The notes under the pieces: generated by a model | Databases searched by the model: none | What the model saw: only the letters and a program-made list of their open reading frames with translations | What the model was told of the DNA's origin: nothing | In this document: positions 1-6,164 of the stretch, piece after piece | Layout of the letters: the number at the start of each line of letters is the position of its first letter | How positions within the stretch are numbered: position 1 is the stretch's first letter | Assembly (NCBI GenBank): GCA_040381555.1 | Contig: JBEIHC010000099.1 | Location: forward strand, 1-10,902 | Direction: 5' to 3' | DNA: 10,902 bases | Source: CANHCC01 sp040381555 | GTDB lineage: Bacteria > Bacteroidota > Bacteroidia > J057 > RFSG01 | Made by a program: the position numbers and the translations under genes

Positions 1-136
1 ATTAATAAGACAGGTTGCATTATAACATCCTTGAGAGATATAGGATAATTAAGGTAGATAGAGCAAAAAAAATTATCGTTTCAACTCCGAATAAAACCAA
101 TAAACCTATTGAGCAATCTGTAACTCGCTCCATTCT

Positions 137-192
137 ATCTGCGAGGCAAATCTGCGCCACAATTATTCTATTCGTATCTGTGTGATCCGCGG
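137..192. repeat. Degenerate ATCTGCG-type intergenic repeat downstream of deoD
   Basis: Between the left window edge and the deoD stop, the motif ATCTGCG occurs at 137-143 and 150-156 (13 bp apart). A variant ATCTGTG lies at 176-182 (26 bp further, twice 13), and a diverged ATCCGCG at 185-191. From memory, short intergenic repeats of the ATCTGCG/GATCCGCGG kind are common in Bacteroidota genomes; I could not check this copy against others. The rest of 1-202 is AT-rich. I see no gene in it and no convincing terminator hairpin for the deoD transcript. Confidence 0.4.
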
Positions 193-202
193 AAAAAATA
201 AT

Positions 203-913
203 TTAATCATCCAATAAAGTATCCAGCGCTAATTCCGCTACTTTCACAAAATCCTGCTGCCTTTCTACGGGAGGCACTTTTTCTCCTCTTAAAATATGAT
301 CACTTATAGTAAGTAGGGTAAGTGCTTTTGCCTGAAACTTTGCAGAGAGCGTAAACAATTCCGTAGATTCCATTTCAGTACATAGCACTCCATAATCAGC
401 CCACTTTTTCATTTCAGACAAAAGGGAATCCTGATAAAACATATCAGAAGAGAGGATATTTCCGGTACGAATAGATAAATTTCTTTGATCTGCGAGATTG
501 GCTGCTTTGCGTGCCAGTTCAAAATCTGGAATGGCCGCAAAATCACCTATTCCAAAACGATGATGATTTATGGCAGAATCAGAGCAGGCGCCAGTAGCCA
601 TTACCAAAGATCTTAAGGGTAAATCTTCCCGAATAGATCCGGCAGTACCCACCCGAATAAGTTTTTTAACTCCGTATTCCCTCAATAATTCATTGACATA
701 AATAGATACAGAAGGCATTCCCATACCTGTGCCTTGAACGGACACTCTTTGGCCTTTCCAGGTACCGGTAAAACCCAACATACCTCGAATTTTATTGTAG
801 CAAATCACATCCGATAAAAAATGCTCTGCTATAGCTTTTGCCCGCATGGGGTCGCCTGGAAGTAAAATACCTGGAGCAATATCTTGTGCCCCTGCCTCTA
901 TATGTAAACTCAT
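203..913 (-). CDS. deoD: Purine-nucleoside phosphorylase, DeoD type
   Basis: This enzyme splits purine (deoxy)ribonucleosides with phosphate to give free base and (deoxy)ribose-1-phosphate, a cytosolic purine salvage step. The 236 aa match the hexameric DeoD family in length (E. coli about 239). Visible family features are the N-terminal HIEA, the phosphate-loop LPGDP with Gly20 and Arg24, Arg43 in the KIRGMLGFTG segment, Arg87 in IRVGT, the nucleoside-binding EMES at 180-183, and TISDHI with the expected catalytic Asp205. The ATG overlaps the gpsA stop as ATGA, so translation is probably coupled to gpsA and the gene probably has no promoter of its own. The EMES segment differs from the EMEA of E. 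coli, but the two glutamates are kept. The family call is firm; substrate range cannot be read from sequence. Confidence 0.95.
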   Translation of the reverse strand: MSLHIEAGAQDIAPGILLPGDPMRAKAIAEHFLSDVICYNKIRGMLGFTGTWKGQRVSVQGTGMGMPSVSIYVNELLREYGVKKLIRVGTAGSIREDLPLRSLVMATGACSDSAINHHRFGIGDFAAIPDFELARKAANLADQRNLSIRTGNILSSDMFYQDSLLSEMKKWADYGVLCTEMESTELFTLSAKFQAKALTLLTISDHILRGEKVPPVERQQDFVKVAELALDTLLDD

Positions 914-1899
914 GATAATTTTCCTTTTAACATTTCAAACTCCAAAATAGGAGAAATTTTTTCATACAAAATCATATAAACTGCTTCGCAAATTGGCATT
1001 TCTACCTGATATTGACGAAGCAAATGATGCATGGATTTTACCGCAAAATATCCTTCTGCAATCATATTCATTTCCAACTGAGCGGAACGAACGGAATATC
1101 CATGCCCAATCATGTTTCCAAATGTTCTATTTCGGCTATGCTGACTATAAGCTGTAACCAACAAATCCCCTAAATAAACGGAATGAGTAAGATTGCGAGG
1201 TGCTGGAACAACAGTTGACAGAAAACGATTCATCTCTGCACAGGCATTTGAAATTAGCACTGCTTTAAAATTATCGCCTCTCCCTATTCCGTTAGCAATC
1301 CCTGCGGCTATCGCATAAATATTTTTCAAAACAGAAGCATACTCTACTCCACTAATATCTTGTAAAGTGGAAGTGAAAATATTAGGCCGGCGCAGCAAGG
1401 GAGCAACAACTTCTGCTGTTTCTAAACTTTCTGAAGAAATAGTAAGATAGGAAATACGCTCCATGGCAACTTCTTCTGCATGACAAGGACCCGCAATGAC
1501 CGCAATCTTATTCGGGTCAGCCTTAAATCTTTCAATGAGGTAATCGGAAATAATCTGATCCGAACCAGGCTCCATTCCTTTGATTGCCGACAGAAGTATT
1601 TTATCCGCTAATTCAGATGCATCTAATGGAGCTATCGCATCGACCAAAAAAGCGGCCGGAATAGCAAATAAAACAATATCAGCAGTAGCACATGCTTTAT
1701 GGATATCTGCATAAAACTTAATATGAGAAGTATGCAAATGAGCGCTACGCAAATACTTACCATTAAAATGATGCTCCCGAATAAAGGCAAGATTATCTTT
1801 ATCCCGCATCCACCAGTTCACCTGAATGTGATTATCCGTCAGAATCTTGACCAATGCGGTGGCCCAACTCCCATCTCCTATAACAGCGACTATTGACAT
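910..1899 (-). CDS. gpsA: Glycerol-3-phosphate dehydrogenase [NAD(P)+]
   Basis: This enzyme reduces dihydroxyacetone phosphate to sn-glycerol-3-phosphate, the backbone precursor of membrane phospholipids, in the cytosol. The 329 aa are full length. The N-terminal Rossmann fold opens with GDGSWATAL at 8-16, where the family more often has GAGSWGTAL; a small residue is kept at each critical turn. SAIKGMEP (104-111) carries the expected Lys107, AGPCHAEEVA (136-145) is the GPS/C-type motif, and VLKNIYAIAAGIANGI (190-205) carries the expected catalytic Lys192. GDLLVTAYS (244-252) is the C-terminal signature. The ATG at 1899 is favoured because the NAD-binding strand begins at residue 2. It is the first gene of a gpsA-deoD operon. 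A TATATTTG box lies only 8 nt upstream of the ATG, suggesting an extremely short leader. Confidence 0.95.
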   Translation of the reverse strand: MSIVAVIGDGSWATALVKILTDNHIQVNWWMRDKDNLAFIREHHFNGKYLRSAHLHTSHIKFYADIHKACATADIVLFAIPAAFLVDAIAPLDASELADKILLSAIKGMEPGSDQIISDYLIERFKADPNKIAVIAGPCHAEEVAMERISYLTISSESLETAEVVAPLLRRPNIFTSTLQDISGVEYASVLKNIYAIAAGIANGIGRGDNFKAVLISNACAEMNRFLSTVVPAPRNLTHSVYLGDLLVTAYSQHSRNRTFGNMIGHGYSVRSAQLEMNMIAEGYFAVKSMHHLLRQYQVEMPICEAVYMILYEKISPILEFEMLKGKLS

Positions 1900-1907
1900 C
1901 TTATCTG

Positions 1908-1934
1908 CAAATATACAGTCTATCCTATTCTCAA
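1908..1934 (-). promoter_or_regulatory. Predicted promoter of gpsA-deoD
   Basis: On the minus strand, TATATTTG (1908-1915) matches the Bacteroidota -7 consensus TAnnTTTG exactly. A TTG (1932-1934) lies 16 nt upstream, slightly close for the usual -33 element. Only 8 nt separate the box from the gpsA ATG, so the start site is expected within about 0-5 nt of the codon. No Shine-Dalgarno sequence can fit. Confidence 0.6.
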
Positions 1935-1979
1935 CTGATTTTTTGGCAGAATTCCTTAGATTCCGGATTGCTATTTTGG

Positions 1980-2030
1980 CTTACCCTAAGTAATTACTTA
2001 CCCTAAGCCCTGGCTTAGGGTAAGTAATTA
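1980..2030. repeat. Three 17-bp units forming a 19-bp perfect inverted repeat
   Basis: Three 17-bp units start at 1980, 1997 and 2014. The first two begin CTTACCCTAAG and the third begins with its reverse complement, CTTAGGGTAAG. The 11-mer is itself an interrupted palindrome (CTTA-3-TAAG). Units two and three, with the end of unit one, make a perfect inverted repeat: 19-nt arms at 1991-2009 and 2012-2030 around a 2-nt centre, CT. It lies between the divergent gpsA and hemW promoters, and its right arm covers the expected -33 region of hemW. It could be a two-sided operator, a mobile palindromic repeat, or an RNA/cruciform hairpin. The sequence alone does not decide. Confidence 0.9.
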
Positions 2031-2045
2031 AACAACCTTTAGTTC

Positions 2046-2053
2046 TACCTTTG
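2046..2053 (+). promoter_or_regulatory. Predicted -7 box of hemW
   Basis: TACCTTTG matches the Bacteroidota -7 consensus TAnnTTTG exactly and ends 4 nt before the hemW ATG. I see no TTG or TTTG at the usual -33 distance; the palindromic repeat occupies that place. If the box is used, the transcript starts at or next to the initiation codon, giving a leaderless mRNA. Confidence 0.5.
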
Positions 2054-2057
2054 CATC

Positions 2058-3191
2058 ATGGCAGGTATCTATCTCCATATCCCCTTTTGTAAACAGGCCT
2101 GCTCCTATTGTGACTTCTATTTTACTACCCGACTATCGCTTCGGGATGATTTTGTACAAGCGGTAGTGACAGAAATAGAACTTCAGAAAAGTTATTTTGA
2201 GAAAGGGACTGTGATTCAATCTATTTACTTTGGAGGAGGAACCCCCAGCCTACTATCCGCATCCGCTCTTGAGCAAATCCTGAGCAAAATTCATTCAACA
2301 TTCTCCCTGCAACTGAATGCAGAAATCACCCTGGAAGCCAATCCGGATGATTTAACTACTGACTCACTCTCAAACTGGTTTGCTTTGGGCATTAATCGTC
2401 TGAGTTTAGGCGTACAATCTGTTGAGGAAAATGATTTGCAGTGGATGCACCGAGCCCATAATGCCAAACAAGCTTTAGAATCCGTGGATTTGATTCGCTC
2501 TGCTGGCTTTGAAAATTTTACTTTGGACTTAATTTACGGCATTCCTGGCTCAGGATTGAAAGGCTGGGAAAAGAATCTAAATTTCCTAAAATCCAGTGAG
2601 GCTCCTCATTTTTCTGCCTATGCCCTGACAGTAGAAAAACGAACTCGTTTGTATCAGGAGATTCAACTAGGAAAAACCTCAGAACCTTTGGAAGAGGAAA
2701 TGATTGCCCAATTTCTGAAATTGCAGGAGTTTGCGGAGTTTCATAAATATGAGGCTTATGAAATCAGTAACTATGCTCGACAGGGACAAAGGGCTCGGCA
2801 CAATTCTTCCTATTGGTATCAGCAGCCTTATTTGGGAATAGGCCCCGCAGCGCATTCTTATCGTGCGCCTCACAGAATAGCTAATCTACCCAATTTAAAT
2901 TCCTATTTAGAAAAACTCAGCAAGAGAGAATTGCCCAACCAAGAAATTGAAATACTTTCTCTCCAAGATCAGGTAAATGAATTTATTATGACCAGACTCA
3001 GGCTTTCCGAAGGTTTGCCTAAATCAGCCTATGCATCACTTGCAGGGCATACATTGGAAGCACGCTGTGTGGATACGCTTAGAGAATTCATACAATCTGA
3101 ATGGCTAATTGAAGAACCTAATCATTGGAAACTCAGTAAATCCGGGCGCTTGCAGGCAGACGGGATTTCTGCGGCTTTATTTTGGGAATAA
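2058..3191 (+). CDS. hemW: Radical SAM heme chaperone HemW (HemN-like)
   Basis: This is a cytosolic radical SAM protein of the coproporphyrinogen III oxidase-like group. HemW proteins bind heme and are thought to deliver it to respiratory proteins rather than act as oxidases. The 377 aa fit HemW and are shorter than true HemN (about 450). The [4Fe-4S]/SAM motif is C11-x3-C15-x2-C18 followed by D19-F20. The Phe is typical of HemW, where HemN has a fourth Cys. GGGTPS (59-64), EANPDD (93-98), LSLGVQS (115-121), DLIYGIP (157-163), YEISNYAR (234-241) and the GIGPAAHSY region (260-268) follow in family order. The ATG at 2058 gives the standard MAGIYLHIPFC start. It is divergent from gpsA and convergent with the GNAT gene. 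Many databases name such proteins 'oxygen-independent coproporphyrinogen oxidase'; the CDF signature argues against that. Confidence 0.93.
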   Translation: MAGIYLHIPFCKQACSYCDFYFTTRLSLRDDFVQAVVTEIELQKSYFEKGTVIQSIYFGGGTPSLLSASALEQILSKIHSTFSLQLNAEITLEANPDDLTTDSLSNWFALGINRLSLGVQSVEENDLQWMHRAHNAKQALESVDLIRSAGFENFTLDLIYGIPGSGLKGWEKNLNFLKSSEAPHFSAYALTVEKRTRLYQEIQLGKTSEPLEEEMIAQFLKLQEFAEFHKYEAYEISNYARQGQRARHNSSYWYQQPYLGIGPAAHSYRAPHRIANLPNLNSYLEKLSKRELPNQEIEILSLQDQVNEFIMTRLRLSEGLPKSAYASLAGHTLEARCVDTLREFIQSEWLIEEPNHWKLSKSGRLQADGISAALFWE

Positions 3192-3273
3192 GGACAGGCA
3201 TCCATTTTTGGCCTTCCATTGTAAATATAATTACCGCGTATTATTACATTTCAAGCTATTTAGAATCGACAAA

Positions 3274-3309
3274 AGGGTAAACTCCTGTTTAGGGTAAACC
3301 TCCCTACCC
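3274..3309. repeat. AGGGTAAAC direct repeat at 17-bp spacing between convergent genes
   Basis: AGGGTAAAC occurs at 3274-3282 and 3291-3299, exactly 17 bp apart. A TACCC at 3305-3309 gives a weak 5-bp hairpin with GGGTA at 3292-3296. It sits in the 112-bp gap between the hemW stop (3191) and the GNAT stop (3304), where 3' ends of both transcripts should fall. The hairpin is too weak for me to call an intrinsic terminator. The spacing matches the array upstream of hemW. Confidence 0.55.
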
Positions 3310-4143
3310 AACATCAAAGTCAGCTAGGGTAAGCCAAAGCTGTTCAGAATCCAGAATCATTTTTCCTAAATCAGATAAAGGATAAGCAGCCACAAATGTG
3401 CGTTTACCCCGAACCCAATCCGGCAAGGTTAACCCTCCGCTGCTTTTACCTAATGTAGGAAAAATAAACAATCCGGTATTCTTCAATGCAGAAAGATCTG
3501 AATGGGCATGATTGGGATTCCGAGAATTCCAATCCAATAAAATAGAGCATCCCGGAATGGGAGTTTTGGATGCCCAATATCGGAGTGTATCTGTCTGTTT
3601 TTCCTGATGGGATAAAAACCGATAAGGCGGAAATGCTTTCTGAAAAGGTCTGTAAATAGGCTGATTAAAATGCCAATGTGGGGTCGGTCCACCTGGAAAA
3701 AGAACAAACCAATTCATTTGTCCTAAATCTCTCCACCCCAAAGCCCTTGTCAGGATAGGCTGAAACAGGGTATTGGGCATTCCGTACAAAAACTCAAAAC
3801 ACTCTGCTTTCATTCTGCTGTACAAAGAATCTAAGACCTTTCTTAACAGGCCTTTTCCCTGAAAATCCGGATGAACTAAAGCATCGACCACCAATGCTGC
3901 CTGAATCGTTTTATGTTCGAAAATAAATGAAAGAGGAATGGCGCTATAAGCGGCTTTAAGCTTTCCCTCCACCTGCATCATTCCATGATATCCAGCCTGC
4001 TCGGGGCCAGGTAAAAATTGTCTTTGAAAAAGGCCTTCAGGTTTAGGCGTTCCAAAAACAGCCTGAAACAAATCCAGATATTGAATCTGCAAATCGGCAC
4101 TCAATTCTGTGGTCCTAAGGCAAGAAAATTCAGGGGCAGGCAT
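3304..4143 (-). CDS. GNAT-family N-acetyltransferase
   Basis: A predicted cytosolic acyl-CoA-dependent acyltransferase of the GNAT superfamily; the acceptor is unknown. With the ATG at 4143 it is 279 aa. The acetyl-CoA-binding motif A lies at about 84-100: a hydrophobic strand LVVDALVHPDF followed by Q95-G96-K97-G98-L-L, which fits Q/R-x-x-G-x-G/A. The region after about 140 is a long C-terminal extension rich in Trp, Pro and Phe that ends in LTLADFDVG. From memory, a tail of this kind occurs in GNAT proteins found near Bacteroidota glycan loci. The reading frame extends upstream to a TTG at 4200, but that codon lies in the T-tract of the rho terminator and the added residues look non-native. 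A TACTTTTA box (4159-4166) resembles a -7 element with one mismatch. It converges on hemW. Confidence 0.8.
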   Translation of the reverse strand: MPAPEFSCLRTTELSADLQIQYLDLFQAVFGTPKPEGLFQRQFLPGPEQAGYHGMMQVEGKLKAAYSAIPLSFIFEHKTIQAALVVDALVHPDFQGKGLLRKVLDSLYSRMKAECFEFLYGMPNTLFQPILTRALGWRDLGQMNWFVLFPGGPTPHWHFNQPIYRPFQKAFPPYRFLSHQEKQTDTLRYWASKTPIPGCSILLDWNSRNPNHAHSDLSALKNTGLFIFPTLGKSSGGLTLPDWVRGKRTFVAAYPLSDLGKMILDSEQLWLTLADFDVG

Positions 4144-4189
4144 TGAGGCTAAAATTACTAAAAGTAATCGGGGGAGAAGGATATGCCTG

Positions 4190-4248
4190 GCTAATAACAA
4201 AAAATCACCCGGACAAAATGCATCACATTCACTTTATCCGGGTGATTT
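4190..4248 (-). terminator. Intrinsic terminator of rho
   Basis: On the minus strand, 19 nt past the rho stop codon, a perfect 12-bp inverted repeat (AAATCACCCGGA, arms 4237-4248 and 4202-4213) encloses a 23-nt loop. The six-base run TTTTTT that begins at the end of the 3' arm continues into GTTATTAG. The GC-rich arm base plus T-tract is a classic Rho-independent terminator, fitting for the gene encoding Rho. It also separates rho from the GNAT gene. Confidence 0.88.
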
Positions 4249-4266
4249 ATACTAAACAATTATTCT

Positions 4267-5928
4267 TTACTTATTCATAGACAACAGGAATTCCTCATTG
4301 GAACGAGTATTTTTCATTCGGTCTTGAAGAAATTCCATAGCCTCAACTGGAGTCATATCTGACATATGTTTTCTTAATATCCAGATACGGCTTAAGTTTT
4401 TAGGATCCATGAGTAAATCTTCGCGGCGAGTACCGGAGCTCACTACATCAATAGCTGGGTAAATACGGCGATTGGCGATCTTACGATCTAATTGCAACTC
4501 CATATTACCGGTTCCTTTAAACTCTTCAAAGATCACCTCATCCATTTTAGAACCTGTATCAATCAAAGCTGTTGCTAAGATGGTAAGAGAACCTCCATGC
4601 TCAATATTACGAGCAGCTCCAAAAAATCTTTTGGGTTTATGTAAGGCATTTGCATCTACCCCACCCGAGAGTATCTTACCAGAAGCAGGCATGCAGGTAT
4701 TGTGAGCACGGGCAAGACGCGTAATAGAATCAAGCAGGATCACTACATCATGTCCGCATTCGACCATTCTTTTGGCTTTTTCCAGAACAATATTAGCTAC
4801 TTGTACATGACGCTCAGCTGGCTCATCAAAAGTTGAGGCAATCACTTCAGCATTAACATTCCGAGCCATATCGGTTACTTCCTCCGGTCTTTCATCAATA
4901 AGTAGAATGATGAGGTACACTTCCGGGTGATTTTTGGCAATGGAGTTAGCTATTTTTTGAAGAAGAATGGTTTTCCCTGTTTTCGGTTGTGCGACAATCA
5001 ACCCTCGTTGACCTTTTCCAATTGGAGCAAACAAATCCAATACTCTGGTGGAAAGATCACTTTGTTCCCCTTCAAGATTAAATTTCACATCTGGGAAAAG
5101 CGGGGTAAGATGGTCGAATAATATCCGGTCTCTTACTTTCTCCCAAGGTTTCCCGTTAATAGTTTCAACTTTGAGCAATGCAAAATATTTCTCCCCTTCT
5201 TTTGGGGGCCGGATGGTTCCTTGAACAGAATCCCCGGTTTTCATCGCGAAGAGTTTTATTTGAGAGGGAGAAACATATATATCATCGGGAGAAGCAAGGT
5301 AGTTATATTCTGGAGAGCGAAGAAAACCGTAGCCTTCCGGAACTATTTCGAGTACACCGGTTGCTTCGATGATGCCATCAAAATCAAACTGAGGGATTGG
5401 AGGGGTAATGGGCTCTTCCCTCATCGGAGTGGGAGGAGGCACTATATTTTCTGAGCGAACGAATTCTCTTTCGCGGGGATAAGATGGTGCCTGAGGCGCA
5501 GATTCACGCGGAGGGGGAACAAATCGCTCTCTGGGTCTTTCAGGTGCAGCAGGGGGAATTATCATTTCGATTGATTCCGCAGGTGGCACATCAACCACTC
5601 CTTGTCGGCGAGGTCGTCGTTTAGGTTGCTTATCATCCTCCTCTGTAGATTCCTCCACCTCGCTAAAGGCATTTTGGGGCTCTTCTACTACTGAGGATGT
5701 TTCAACTTCAGCAACTGGATTTTCCAAGGAAATCCGAGTCTTTCTGACTGGCTTTACTATGGGATCTTCTTTGGCAGGCATGCTATCTGAGTTACTGGAT
5801 TGAAACTCAAGAATTTTATGCACCAGATCCACTTTTTTGAGATCTTTTGCCTCCTTAATTTCGAGCTTTTTAGCTAAAGCCTGTAAGTCTTTCACGGAGA
5901 GTGAATTCAACTCAATAATATCGTACAT
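4267..5928 (-). CDS. rho: Transcription termination factor Rho
   Basis: Rho is the hexameric RNA-dependent ATPase/helicase that loads on C-rich nascent RNA and stops RNA polymerase. At 553 aa it is about 135 aa longer than E. coli Rho (419). Domains in order: SAP-like Rho_N helices at about 5-43; a low-complexity Pro/Glu/Arg-rich linker at about 44-182; the cold-shock-type RNA-binding domain at about 187-260 (GVLEIVPEGYGFLRSP); and the ATPase core. The Walker A is QPKTGKT (314-320), where E. coli has APKAGKT. DERPEEVTDM (345-354) carries the catalytic Glu, ILLDSITR (397-404) is the Walker B region, LSGGVDANALHKPKRFFGAA (420-439) is the Q-loop region, and GTRRED (499-504) includes the expected Arg finger. 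The ATG at 5928 gives an intact Rho_N. It has its own promoter, a long leader and an intrinsic terminator. Confidence 0.97.
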   Translation of the reverse strand: MYDIIELNSLSVKDLQALAKKLEIKEAKDLKKVDLVHKILEFQSSNSDSMPAKEDPIVKPVRKTRISLENPVAEVETSSVVEEPQNAFSEVEESTEEDDKQPKRRPRRQGVVDVPPAESIEMIIPPAAPERPRERFVPPPRESAPQAPSYPREREFVRSENIVPPPTPMREEPITPPIPQFDFDGIIEATGVLEIVPEGYGFLRSPEYNYLASPDDIYVSPSQIKLFAMKTGDSVQGTIRPPKEGEKYFALLKVETINGKPWEKVRDRILFDHLTPLFPDVKFNLEGEQSDLSTRVLDLFAPIGKGQRGLIVAQPKTGKTILLQKIANSIAKNHPEVYLIILLIDERPEEVTDMARNVNAEVIASTFDEPAERHVQVANIVLEKAKRMVECGHDVVILLDSITRLARAHNTCMPASGKILSGGVDANALHKPKRFFGAARNIEHGGSLTILATALIDTGSKMDEVIFEEFKGTGNMELQLDRKIANRRIYPAIDVVSSGTRREDLLMDPKNLSRIWILRKHMSDMTPVEAMEFLQDRMKNTRSNEEFLLSMNK

Positions 5929-6126
5929 AAATAATAAGGTACAGTGAACGAGAGATTAATACTCAGAAAATAAATGAGATTAATTCGAAAGAGATTGTTT
6001 GATTGAAGTTAGAAGTGAAACGATGACTTAAGCTCAAACCTGAAGGTATCTGCCGAAGTATCGTCCTGACATAAACTGAAAATCATGAATGATTTTAAGA
6101 TTGTCAGTGAATTTCTCACCCTAAAT
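5929..6126 (-). promoter_or_regulatory. Long 5' leader of rho with candidate rut-like segment
   Basis: If transcription starts just after the predicted promoter, rho mRNA has a leader of about 200 nt. Its 5' half can fold into a two-tier hairpin (6066-6107): outer arms CTGACA/TGTCAG and a perfect inner 8-bp stem AAAATCAT/ATGATTTT with a 2-nt loop. Its 3' part (5941-6025, next to the gene) has 20 C and 6 G on the rho strand, with many UC dinucleotides and little visible structure. Rho prefers YC-rich, G-poor, unstructured RNA, and E. coli rho is known to be controlled by Rho-dependent attenuation in its leader. That the same happens here is inference from composition. Confidence 0.45.
6009..6086 (-). 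CDS. Possible 25-codon leader ORF upstream of rho
   Basis: In the predicted rho leader an ATG at 6086 opens a 25-codon frame ending in TAA at 6009-6011, 80 nt before the rho ATG. The product begins MIFSLCQDD and ends KSSFHF; I recognise no family. The start codon lies in the 3' arm of the 8-bp hairpin, so its access could depend on folding. The same frame stays open upstream to a GTG near the predicted transcript start. E. coli has a leader ORF, rhoL, at a similar place, but no homology is claimed. A 25-codon open frame can arise by chance, so confidence is low. Confidence 0.2.
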   Translation of the reverse strand: MIFSLCQDDTSADTFRFELKSSFHF

Positions 6127-6132
6127 GCAAGA

Positions 6133-6164
6133 CAAAAGTAACACTAAACTTAACATTTGCCAAA
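6133..6164 (-). promoter_or_regulatory. Predicted rho promoter
   Basis: On the minus strand TTTG (6161-6164), a 20-nt spacer and TACTTTTG (6133-6140) match the Bacteroidota -33 TTTG / -7 TAnnTTTG promoter in both boxes and in spacing. The start site should lie near 6126, about 200 nt upstream of the rho ATG. Confidence 0.7.

Noticed and set aside
1980..2030. Telomere-like TTAGGG repeats
   Set aside because: The unit period is 17 bp, not 6, and the copies include an inverted one. The likeness to TTAGGG is chance.
1980..2030. CRISPR array
   Set aside because: An 11-bp repeat with 6-bp gaps and only three units is far too short for CRISPR repeats and spacers, and no cas gene is present.
2058..3191. 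Oxygen-independent coproporphyrinogen III oxidase (HemN) as the identity of this gene
   Set aside because: The length (377 aa) and the C-x3-C-x2-C-D-F signature fit HemW; HemN is longer and has Cys at the Phe position.
4144..4200. TTG-initiated N-terminal extension of the GNAT protein, looking like a hydrophobic signal segment
   Set aside because: The TTG lies in the T-tract of the rho terminator. An ATG at 4143 gives a normal GNAT start, and the Leu-rich look comes from translating AT-rich terminator and promoter DNA.
4472..5454. Plus-strand open frames opposite rho
   Set aside because: The rho frame is conserved throughout, with all ATPase motifs. These antisense frames have no credible start context or family features.
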